DNA from: an uncultured Clostridium sp.
Lineage (GTDB): Bacteria > Bacillota > Clostridia > TANB77 > CAG-508
Direction: 5' to 3'
DNA length: 64,000 bases
Assembly: GCA_900557195.1 (NCBI GenBank)
Contig: USRT01000005.1
Coordinates: 26,656-90,655, forward strand
Part shown: one piece after another, positions 29,672 to 37,552 of the stretch
How the letters are laid out: each line of letters begins with the position of its first letter
How positions within the stretch are numbered: the stretch's first letter is position 1
Program-made: the position numbers and the translations under genes
Notes under the pieces: generated by a model
Seen by the model: the letters and a program-made list of their open reading frames with translations, nothing else
What the model was told of the DNA's origin: nothing
The model's database searches: none

Positions 29672-30749
29672 TTGGTATTCAATAAGGAAGATTCAATTAC
29701 AGATGTACTAAAGCTAATTGCACCAGGTACAGCAATAAGAGAGGGATTAGAAAATATTCTTAAAGCTAAAACTGGAGCGCTTATTGTTATTGGAGATTCG
29801 AAAGAGGTTTTAGATCTTGTAGATGGAGGATTTCGCTTAGATGTAGAATATAGTTCATCTAAACTATATGAACTTGCAAAAATGGATGGTTCTATTATAT
29901 TAAGTGCAGATTTAAAACGAATTTTATTTGCTAATGCACAATTAATACCTTCTTCGGCGATTCCTACAAATGAAACTGGGACAAGACATAGGACTGCAGA
30001 ACGTACAGCAAAGCAATCTGGAGAACTAGTTATAAGCATATCTCAAAGAAGAAATGTTATTACTATATTTAAAGGGAATTCTAGATATGCATTAGAAGAT
30101 ACTTCTAAAGTAAGTGCAAAAGCAAATCAAGCACTTCAAACTGTTGAAAAATATAAAAAGGTTTTTGATAGCAAATTAAGTTTGTTAAATGAATATGAAT
30201 TTAATGATATTGTCACATTAGAGAATGTTATTATTGCAATTCAAAGAGCAGAGATGGTAATGAAGATTGTAGATGAAGTTCAAAGAGCAATTTACGAGCT
30301 GGGAGTTGAAGGAAGACTTCTTGAAATGCAATTAGAAGAATTGGTAGGCGATTTAGAGGAAGAAGAATTACTAATAATAAAAGATTATATTGCTAGTGGT
30401 AAAAAGAAAAATTCAGAAAAAATCTTAAAAGAAATTCAAGATTTATCACATGATGAATTAATGAGACCAGGATTAATTGCAAGATTACTTGGATATGAAG
30501 ATTTTGATAATTATGATGAAGTTCGGTGTATATACAAAAGGATATAGAATTCTAAATAAAATACCAAGGATGCCAAGTAATATAGTAGAAAATTTAGTTA
30601 AGTCTTTTAAATCTTTTCAACATATACTTGATGCAGATATTCCAAAGTTGGATGAAGTAGAAGGTATAGGTGAAGTAAGAGCAAGAACAATAAAACAATC
30701 TTTAAAAAGAATGCAAGAACAGTTTGTTTTTGATAATTTAATGTTATAA
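29672..30749 (+). CDS. disA: Diadenylate cyclase DisA, with +1 shift at CGG 30524
   Basis: Scans DNA for damage and makes c-di-AMP. TTG start with AGAGGAG upstream. The DAC domain has APGTAIREGLENIL near residue 14, GALIVIGDS near 34, the catalytic DGG-type loop and TRHRTAERTAKQSG near 108. The CGG at 30524 lies between the helical linker and the C-terminal HhH domain. Skipping C30524 reads DEV-G-VYTKGYRILNKIPRMP, matching the family's GYRxLxKIPRLP. The HhH region IDKL-type EGIGEVRARTIK follows. Joined length is 358 residues, the usual DisA size. The unshifted protein would lack the DNA-binding domain. Confidence 0.94.
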
Positions 30750-30849
30750 TAGGTATTAGAATAAAAGATTTTAATTAAATAAGTTTTTTAATAGTAGTAG
30801 ATGTAAGTAGTATTCTTTTGTTACAATTTGCAGTTGGTTTTTAGTGACA

Positions 30850-31024
30850 ATGTTACTGCTTAGCTAATTGTTTTATATATTTTTTAAAAACAATCTTGAA
30901 GCGTGGTGGGCGAGAGCAGTTAGTTACTTTTATACCACGCAGTTTAGGTAGCAAAGAAAAATAGTATGTACCATCGGCGATTGTTTTTAAAAAATATATA
31001 AAACAATTAGCTAAGCTAGTATGT
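30850..31024 (+). repeat. Repeat family C, copy 1: long-stem structured element
   Basis: GCTTAGCTAATTGTTTTATA... pairs perfectly over more than 35 bases with the right arm ...TAAAACAATTAGCTAAGC. The core has CTTGAAGCGTGG and ACCACGC, which pair with each other, then GTAGCAAAG and TATGTAC. Copy 2 at 50.3 kb has the same core and ends (TGTTAC.GC, GCTAGTA) but different arm bases that still pair. That pattern suggests selection for structure. It lies between disA and the cyclophilin gene. Confidence 0.75.
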
Positions 31025-31113
31025 GCTTTTAAATTAAAATGTGAATAGTAATATGCATTTATTACTATAAAAATATATTTTACAAAAAAGATAAAAGAAT
31101 TGGAGGAAGAACA

Positions 31114-31995
31114 ATGGGAAAAGGAAAAAATGTAATAATAGGAATAGCTATATTAATAGTTATTGTATTAATTGGAGTAGTAGGAGTAGGTATATTTAAG
31201 AATGCTACAATGGAAGTAAAAAATCCTATAGCTACAATGGAAATTGAAGGATATGGTACAGTAAAAATAGAATTATATCCAGATAAGGCACCAAATACAG
31301 TTGCAAACTTTATTAAACTTGCAGAAAGAGGATTTTACAATAATTTAACATTTCATAGAACAATACCAGATTTTATGATTCAAGGTGGAGATAAAAATGG
31401 AGATGGAACAGGAACACCTACTTTAAAAGACTTAAAAGGTGAAGGTGCAGAAGAAAAAGAATATGGAATAAAAGGTGAATTTTTAGCAAATAATTATGAA
31501 AATACTTTAAAACATACAAAAGGTGTTATATCTATGGCAAGATCAGATTATAGCAGTATGGGATTAACTGAGCAAGGTTATAATTCAGCAGGTTCTCAAT
31601 TTTTTATTATGACATCTGACAATTCGTCATTAGATGGGTTATATGCAGCTTTTGGAAAAGTAATTGAAGGATATGATATTATTGAAAAAATTTCAAATGT
31701 AGAAGTTACATATAGAAGTTCAGAATTAGCAGAAGGTGAAGAAGCTCCAAAAGATGAACAAGGAAATGAGCTTTCATCAGATATGCCAAAAAATAAACCA
31801 GTAATAAAAAGTTTAACAGTAGAGACATTTGGTGTAAATTATGGAGAACCAGAAACAGTAGATGCTTTTGATTATCAAAGTTATTTAAGTCAGATGTATG
31901 GATTAAGTGGAAATAATGCAAGTTCAACAATAACACCAGAAGAAGATACAGTAGATGATGGTGCAGATGATACTAATAATGGTGAAAATGAGTAA
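31114..31995 (+). CDS. Cyclophilin-type peptidyl-prolyl isomerase, membrane-anchored
   Basis: Speeds proline isomerisation during protein folding outside the membrane. One N-terminal membrane helix (about residues 6-27) is followed by a cyclophilin domain (about 35-240): MEIEGYGTVKIELYPDKAP, FHRTIPDFMIQGGD and SAGSQFFIMT, where the Arg of FHR and the QFFI segment are active-site parts. There is no lipobox Cys, so it is likely held by the uncleaved helix. A Thr/Asp-rich tail ends the protein at 293 residues. GGAGGAAGA lies before the ATG. Confidence 0.92.
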   Translation: MGKGKNVIIGIAILIVIVLIGVVGVGIFKNATMEVKNPIATMEIEGYGTVKIELYPDKAPNTVANFIKLAERGFYNNLTFHRTIPDFMIQGGDKNGDGTGTPTLKDLKGEGAEEKEYGIKGEFLANNYENTLKHTKGVISMARSDYSSMGLTEQGYNSAGSQFFIMTSDNSSLDGLYAAFGKVIEGYDIIEKISNVEVTYRSSELAEGEEAPKDEQGNELSSDMPKNKPVIKSLTVETFGVNYGEPETVDAFDYQSYLSQMYGLSGNNASSTITPEEDTVDDGADDTNNGENE

Positions 31996-32043
31996 GATGA
32001 ATTTAAATAATAAAATTATTCTAATATTTAGTAATAATATATA

Positions 32044-32087
32044 AAAAGCAGAGGGGTAAGTATATGAAAATATACTTACCCCTCTGT
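32044..32087 (-). terminator. Terminator of the small membrane protein gene
   Basis: GAGGGGTAAGTATA pairs with TATACTTACCCCTC. A T run follows only on the minus strand, so it serves the 32.1-32.3 kb gene, though it could slow plus-strand readthrough from the cyclophilin gene as well. Confidence 0.75.
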
Positions 32088-32098
32088 GGGATATGATC

Positions 32099-32299
32099 TC
32101 AGTAATAAGTGCAAAGCAAATATAAACAAATCAATAATGCAATTCCGTAAAGTTTTGAGCTGACCAGAAAAAAATAGATAAATAATTTTTTTGATTTTTT
32201 CTCATAATGGTGAAAAGCTTTAACTTCACAGAGAATGCAAGCAATCATGCAAAAAATCATAAACATGATGAACGCGGAAAATGCGATGATTGATCCCAT
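32099..32299 (-). CDS. Small two-helix membrane protein, function unknown
   Basis: A 66-residue protein with two hydrophobic segments (about 3-24 and 44-63) separated by a basic stretch HHYEKKSKK. AGGAGG is spaced seven bases before the ATG, and a clear terminator follows the stop, so this is very likely a real transcript unit. No family recognised. Confidence 0.65.
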   Translation of the reverse strand: MGSIIAFSAFIMFMIFCMIACILCEVKAFHHYEKKSKKLFIYFFLVSSKLYGIALLICLYLLCTYY

Positions 32300-32322
32300 A
32301 AATATTCCTCCTTGTAAGTGCT

Positions 32323-32340
32323 CGGAGGACTTTGCCTCCG
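32323..32340 (-). promoter_or_regulatory. Hairpin in the leader of the small membrane gene
   Basis: CGGAGG and CCTCCG form a six-base G/C stem in the 5' leader, about 25 bases ahead of the start. The stem itself contains an anti-ribosome-site-like CCTCC, which could pair with the true AGGAGG. A switch is possible but not shown. Confidence 0.35.
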
Positions 32341-32501
32341 AAATTTTAATTTCAAAGGCAACAGAAAGTTGTTACAATATAATTATACACAATTTAATAA
32401 AAAAAAAGCAAATTTTATGTAACTACAAATAGATAATAGGAATTAAGAATGGAAATTATGAAATCTAAATATCACTCTTTTGTTTTTTATATTTAATTTC
32501 A

Positions 32502-34858
32502 CTATTTTATTTCAACAACAGTAACTCCCATTTCACCTTCACCAAAAGTGCCTAATCTATAAGATTTTACATGTGGATGAGTTTTTAAAAATGCATGAAT
32601 ACCGTGCTCTTAGTTTGCCTGTACCTTTACCATGTACTATACGAACAGGTGAGATTTTTGCTAAACTGCAATCATCTAGATATTTATCAATAACAAATAT
32701 AGCTTCTTCTATATTTTGCCCTATAACATTTATTTCACTTGAAATATTTTTAGCCTTTAAATTAATATTTTTCTTTTGAGGAATATGTTTTACAGTATCT
32801 TGCTTTGCTTTTTCTAACTCTTTAATATTCATTGTCATTTTAGCATTACCAATTTGTAACTGAACATCTAAAGATTTATTAGGAAGGCTTAGAATAGTAG
32901 CTTTAGTATTAAGAGATTTTACTAATACAGTCATTCCTATTTTGATATCTTCAGAGTTTAAATTACCAGATGTAGTTTTTGAAAGTTTTGGTGCATAATC
33001 TTTTAAAGAAGAATTTAATTTATTTCTTAAGTTATTTGCTTCTTTTAAAGAATCTACAGATTCAGGTAATTCGTTTAATTCTTTTATAATATCATGTGCT
33101 TCTTCTTTGGCTTTAAGAAGAATTTGTCTGGCTTCTTCTTTAGCCTTTTCTATAATTTCTTTCTCTTTTTGTTTATGACTAGATAGATCTGTTTCTAAAG
33201 AGTTCCTTAAAACTTCTACTTGATTTAAATTCTTATCTATTAATTCTTTTTCCTTTTCAATTTGTAATTTATTATCATAAATTGATTTTAATAATTCCTC
33301 AATATTTATATGATCATTAGTTAATAGTTCATTTGCTCTATTTAAAATATCATCTTGAAGTCCTAAACGTTTACTTATTGCAAAAGCATTACTTTTTCCT
33401 GGGATTCCTACAAGTAATTTATATGTTGGCCTTAAATTTTCAATATCAAATTCACATGATGCATTTTCAAAACCATCAGTTACTAATGCATAATTTTTAA
33501 TTTCAGGATAGTGTGTTGTGCTAAGCGTTATAGAACCTTTTTTATACAAAGTTTCTAAAATACTTATTGCAAGAGAGCTACCTTCAATAGGATCTGTTCC
33601 AGAACCTAATTCATCTAGTAAAACTAAACTGTTTTGATTAAAAGAATTTAATATTTCTATAATATTTAACATATGTGATGAAAAAGTACTTAAAGATTCT
33701 TGAATACTTTGTTCATCACCGATAGATGCAAATATTTTATCAAAAACAAATATACTACTATTTTCATTTGCAGGAATATGAAGTCCACTTTCTGCCATTA
33801 ATGTAAGAAGTCCGAACAGTCTTTAAAGTGACAGTTTTACCACCAGTGTTAGGTCCTGTTATTATTAAAGAGTTATAATCTTTTCCAAGTGAAATATCTA
33901 TGGGAACGACTTTTGTTTTATCAATTAAAGGATGTCTTGCTTTATATAGATTAATTTCTTTATTTTCATTAATATGTGGTTCTATTCCAGAGATATTTTT
34001 TGAATAGTTTGATTTAGCAAAAATAAAATCTAATTCTCCGATTATTACAGTATCTTCTTTTATATTTTTATATATAGGGAATAAAGACATAGAAATATTT
34101 TTTAATATTTTTTCAATTTCAATATTTTCTTCTACTTTAAGGTTAGATATCTTAGTATTTAGTTCGAATATTGTTATAGGCTCAATAAAAACTGTAGAGC
34201 CACTTGAAGAGATATCATGAACGAATCCTTTTATGTTGTCTTTATGTTCTATTTTTACAGGAATAACGTATCTATCATTACGAATAGTTACTATTGATTC
34301 CATTATATATTTAGAATAGGTTGAAGAATGAATCATAGAATTTAATTTGTCTTTTATTTCTTGTTCTAATCTTCTTCTATTACGTCTAAGTGAAGATAAA
34401 GTATTAGATGCATCATCTGAAATAGTGTTTTCGTCTATAATGCTTTTGAATATTGAATTTTCTATTTGTGTATTGGTGTATAGTAAATTAAATTTATCTA
34501 ATAAAATAGGAAAGTTACCTAAGTCTATTTCTTTATTATCGAAAAAATAAGATTTTAATTTCCTAGATAATTTTAATGTTTTTCCAATTTCTAATAGTGC
34601 TTTTGCTGATAAGGAATTTCCGCTTTCTAAATATTTTAGCCATAGATTGATATTGGGTAAAAAGTGAATTGGAGAGTTGCCTAATTTAGAAGTTAGATTA
34701 ACTGCTTCTGTTGTTTCGGATTGAAGATGTTTTACTTCTAGTTTATTATTGGATGGTTCTAAATTTAAAGCGATATCTTTTCCAATATCTGTTTTGCAGT
34801 AATTAGAAAGTATTTGTAATATTTTATCGTATTCTAATTTATAATAACAATTTTTCAA
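32502..34858 (-). CDS. mutS2: MutS2 ATPase/nuclease, with +1 shifts at CGG 33814 and 32604 (minus strand)
   Basis: MutS-family ATPase linked to recombination control and ribosome-collision rescue. TTG start with AGGAGG upstream. The N-terminal domains run to the P-loop ITGPNTGGKTVTLKTV-. The first CGG follows at once; skipping the base at 33814 gives KTV-G-LLTLMAESGLHIPA, exactly the family sequence. Walker B LVLLDELGSGTDP follows, then a coiled coil and the Smr nuclease domain. A second CGG at 32604-32602 lies in GKLRA-G-IHAFLKTHPHV, the Smr GxLRxGIH motif; the shift restores the end (...GVTVVEIK). The joined protein has 784 residues, the standard size. Unshifted, the ATPase is cut inside its core. 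Confidence 0.94.
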
Positions 34859-34927
34859 TTTTAATTCCTCCTTGTGTATTGTTTTTTTCTTGACGATAGG
34901 GAAATAGTGCTTTTAAATTAGCCAGCC

Positions 34928-35090
34928 AAGTGGATATATATATTAAAATTTCGTTCTTTGCTGGTCGGACTAGTCATATGAGCAAGTTTGCAGAAATTTC
35001 GTAATTGGAACAGTTAATCTGGCTAATCTGTATGAATACGAGTCCTCCCAAACTGCGCATCACTGCATTTTAATATATAAATACACATGT
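34928..35090 (-). repeat. Repeat family B, copy 2 (inverted)
   Basis: Reverse complement of the 22.2 kb element: the core (TGCAGTGATGCGCAGTTTGGGAGGACTC, CAGATTAGCCAGATTAACTG, GACTAGTCCGACCAGCAAAG, read in parts on the minus strand) is about 90% identical by eye. The inner arms ATTTATATATTAAAAT / ATTTTAATATATATAT still pair, while the outer arm bases differ from copy 1. It sits between the divergent mutS2 and rimP operons. Confidence 0.75.
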
Positions 35091-35166
35091 ACGGATCAAA
35101 CATATGCACAACTTAAAACTTACCACCCATTATCACACAAAAATTGGAAAAAAACAAGTAAAATGC

Positions 35167-35195
35167 TTGCAATTGCCAAATTTATATAGTATAAT
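35167..35195 (+). promoter_or_regulatory. Promoter of the rimP-infB translation operon
   Basis: TTGCAA at 35167-35172, 17 bases, TATAAT at 35190-35195. The rimP start follows about 75 bases later, leaving room for the hairpin leader. Confidence 0.65.
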
Positions 35196-35218
35196 AAACA
35201 TGCTAAATAAATTGACAA

Positions 35219-35248
35219 AAAGAGTGGGAAACAAAGGCCCACTCTTTC
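35219..35248 (+). promoter_or_regulatory. Leader hairpin upstream of rimP
   Basis: AAGAGTGGG pairs with CCCACTCTT around a short loop, followed by TCATCG and the rimP ribosome site. The short T run (CTCTTTC) makes it a possible attenuator of the operon. NusA, encoded second, commonly regulates its own leader in Gram-positives, so autoregulation is plausible but inferred. Confidence 0.5.
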
Positions 35249-35271
35249 ATCGTAATTAAGGAGGAAATAAT

Positions 35272-35728
35272 TTGGCAAGTATAGAAGAAAAAGTAGAAAG
35301 CTTAATTAAAGAACCAATTAATAATTTAGGTTATGACCTATATGATGTTAATTATGTAAAAGAAGGCAAAGACTATTTTTTAAGAATATTTATAGACAAT
35401 AAAGAAGGTATTGATTTAAATGATTGTGAGAAAGTAAATGATGCTATTTCAGATTTATTAGATGAAGCAAATTATATAAAAGAACAATATTTCTTAGAAG
35501 TATCTTCACCAGGAATAGAAAGAATAATTAGAAAAGATGAACATTTAGAGCAAAACATTGGTGAAGAAATATATATAAAATTATTTAAACCACTAAATGG
35601 AAAAAAAGAATATGTTGGTATTTTAAAAAAATACGATTCAAATATTGTAGAAATTGAAAATCAAGAATTAATACGGAATAGATAGAAAAAATATATCAAT
35701 AATGAAAAAGTTTTATAATTGGGAATAA
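35272..35728 (+). CDS. rimP: Ribosome maturation factor RimP, with +1 shift at CGG 35674
   Basis: Helps mature the 30S subunit. TTG start with GGAGG upstream. The N-terminal domain shows EPINNLGYDLYDVNYVKEG and FIDNKEGIDLNDCE, then EVSSPGIERI, all usual for RimP. The CGG at 35674 comes in the small C-terminal barrel. The zero frame stops four codons later; skipping C35674 gives ELI-G-IDRKNISIMKKFYNWE, restoring the last strand and a 151-residue protein, the normal length. First gene of the operon rimP-nusA-rnpM-ylxQ-infB-rbfA. Confidence 0.92.
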
Positions 35729-35746
35729 TTTATAAGGAGGATTAAA

Positions 35747-36871
35747 ATGAAAAAAGAATCAAAAAAAGCACTAGCAATAGATAGTAAAGAATTAGTAATT
35801 GCTATGGATGAACTAGAAAAAGAGAAAGGTATAAAAAAAGATGTTTTATTAGAATCTATAGAAGCAGCATTAGTAACAGCATACAAAAGAAATTTTGATT
35901 CTAATATAGATAATGTAAAAGTTACTATGGATGGTGAAACAGGAGAAATTCATTTATATGCAGAAAAATATGTAGTAGAAGAAGTAGAAAATGATAAATT
36001 ACAAATAGGACTAGAAGATGCAAAAAAAATTAATAAAAGTTTAGAAATAGGTGATATAGTAGATATAGAACTAGTTCCAAAGAATTTTGGTAGAATAGCA
36101 GCACAAACAGCAAAACAAGTAATTATTCAAAAAATAAGAGAAGTATCTAGAGATGTTTTATTTGCAGAGTTTAGTGATAGAAAAGGTGAGATTGTTTCTG
36201 GAATAATTCAAAAAGCAGATGGTGGAATTGTAGTAATAGACTTAGGAAAATTAGAAGGTGTTATGCCATTAAAAGAACAAATATCCACAGAAAAGTATAG
36301 AGTAAATGATAAAATAAGAGCATATGTTCTAGATGTAGAAAGAGGGGCTAAAGGTGCTCCACAAGTTATAATTTCAAGAGCTCATGCAGACTTTGTTAGA
36401 AAATTATTTGAACTTGAAATACCAGAAATATATGAAGGTGTTATAGAAATAAAAAGTATTTCACGTGATGCAGGAAATAGAACTAAGCTTGCAGTATATT
36501 CACCAAATGAAAATATAGACCCAGTTGGTTCTTGTGTAGGTCAAAAAGGAATTCGTATACAAAATATAATTAATGAATTGAATGGCGAAAAAATAGATGT
36601 TATAGAATGGAATGAAGACCCATCTATTTATATATCTGCAGCGCTGTTACCAGCACAAGTGTTAGCAGTGGATATAAAAGAAGAAGAAAAATTTGCACAA
36701 GTAATTGTTCCAGATGATCAATTATCATTAGCAATAGGAAAATCTGGTCAAAATGCAAGACTTGCTGCTAAGTTAACTAATTGGAAAATTGATATAAAAA
36801 GTGAATCTCAATTTAGAAAAATGATTGAAGAAATGCAAAATGAGGAAAATTCAGAAAATAGCGAAAACTAA
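35747..36871 (+). CDS. nusA: Transcription termination/antitermination factor NusA
   Basis: Binds RNA polymerase and modulates pausing and termination. The N-terminal polymerase-binding domain (about 1-130), S1 domain (about 135-200) and two KH domains are in order; the KH motifs are GSCVGQKGIRIQNIINELNGEKIDVIEW and LAIGKSGQNARLAAKLT in part. It ends at residue 374 without the extra C-terminal repeats of proteobacteria, as usual in Bacillota. AAGGAGG precedes the ATG. The frame has no in-frame CGG. Confidence 0.95.
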   Translation: MKKESKKALAIDSKELVIAMDELEKEKGIKKDVLLESIEAALVTAYKRNFDSNIDNVKVTMDGETGEIHLYAEKYVVEEVENDKLQIGLEDAKKINKSLEIGDIVDIELVPKNFGRIAAQTAKQVIIQKIREVSRDVLFAEFSDRKGEIVSGIIQKADGGIVVIDLGKLEGVMPLKEQISTEKYRVNDKIRAYVLDVERGAKGAPQVIISRAHADFVRKLFELEIPEIYEGVIEIKSISRDAGNRTKLAVYSPNENIDPVGSCVGQKGIRIQNIINELNGEKIDVIEWNEDPSIYISAALLPAQVLAVDIKEEEKFAQVIVPDDQLSLAIGKSGQNARLAAKLTNWKIDIKSESQFRKMIEEMQNEENSENSEN

Positions 36872-36977
36872 AATATTAAACAGATAGTTAAACTATAATA
36901 AAATCAAAATTATTAGATAATAAAAAACATGTAAATAGAGAAGATGTAATACAATAGAAGTAAAGGAGTGAACTATT

Positions 36978-37238
36978 TTGAAGAGTTTACCACAAAGAAG
37001 TTGTATAGGTTGTAATACCAAAAAAGATAAAAAAGATCTTATAAGAATAGTAAAAGACAAAGATGGAAATATAAGTATAGATAAAACAGGAAAGGCAAAT
37101 GGTAGAGGAGCATATATTTGTGATAATATAGAATGTTTAGAAAAAGCTATAAAAAGTAAAAGACTAGAAAAAACTTTTGAAAAAAGTATCGATAGCGAAA
37201 TCTATGAAAATTTAAGAGGTGTAATTATTGATAAATAA
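36978..37238 (+). CDS. rnpM: RNase P modulator RnpM (YlxR)
   Basis: A small RNA-binding protein, 86 residues, reported to bind the RNase P RNA. RSCIGCNTKKDKKDLIRIV, GKANGRGAYIC and CLEKAIKSKRL are the family pattern, including the CxxC. TTG start with AAGGAG upstream. It overlaps ylxQ by 11 bases, so translation is coupled. Confidence 0.92.
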   Translation: MKSLPQRSCIGCNTKKDKKDLIRIVKDKDGNISIDKTGKANGRGAYICDNIECLEKAIKSKRLEKTFEKSIDSEIYENLRGVIIDK

Positions 37239-37552
37239 GGATAAGATATTTGGTCTGTTAGGACTTTGTGCAAGAGCAGGAAAAGTTACTTTTGGAACAG
37301 ATGCATGTATAGAATATGTAAATAAAAACAAAATAAAGCTACTTTTACTTGGAGAGGATGCATCTGATAGAACAAAATTAAAATTTAATGAAATTGCTAA
37401 AAAAATGCAAATACCTATATATGAGATGGGAACAATAGATGAAATTAGTAAGTCAATTGGGAAGAAAAATAAGGCTATTATAGGAATAACAGATATAAAC
37501 TTTTCAAAAGAGATAATAAAAAGAATTAATCGGGGGTGATGTTATTGGGTAA
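37228..37552 (+). CDS. L7Ae-like RNA-binding protein YlxQ, CGG 37531 near the end
   Basis: A kink-turn-binding protein of the L7Ae/L30e fold between rnpM and infB. Motifs: LGLCARAGKVTFGTDACIE near residue 7 and LLLLGEDASDRTKLKF. Codon 102 is CGG. In the zero frame the protein ends ...RINRG at 37539. With the +1 rule used elsewhere in the window it ends ...RINGGDVIG at 37552, which resembles the GG-containing tails I recall in clostridial relatives. I give the +1 end, but both are possible. The CGGGGG run also serves as the ribosome site of infB, so the choice of frame controls how ribosomes reach infB. Confidence 0.85.
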
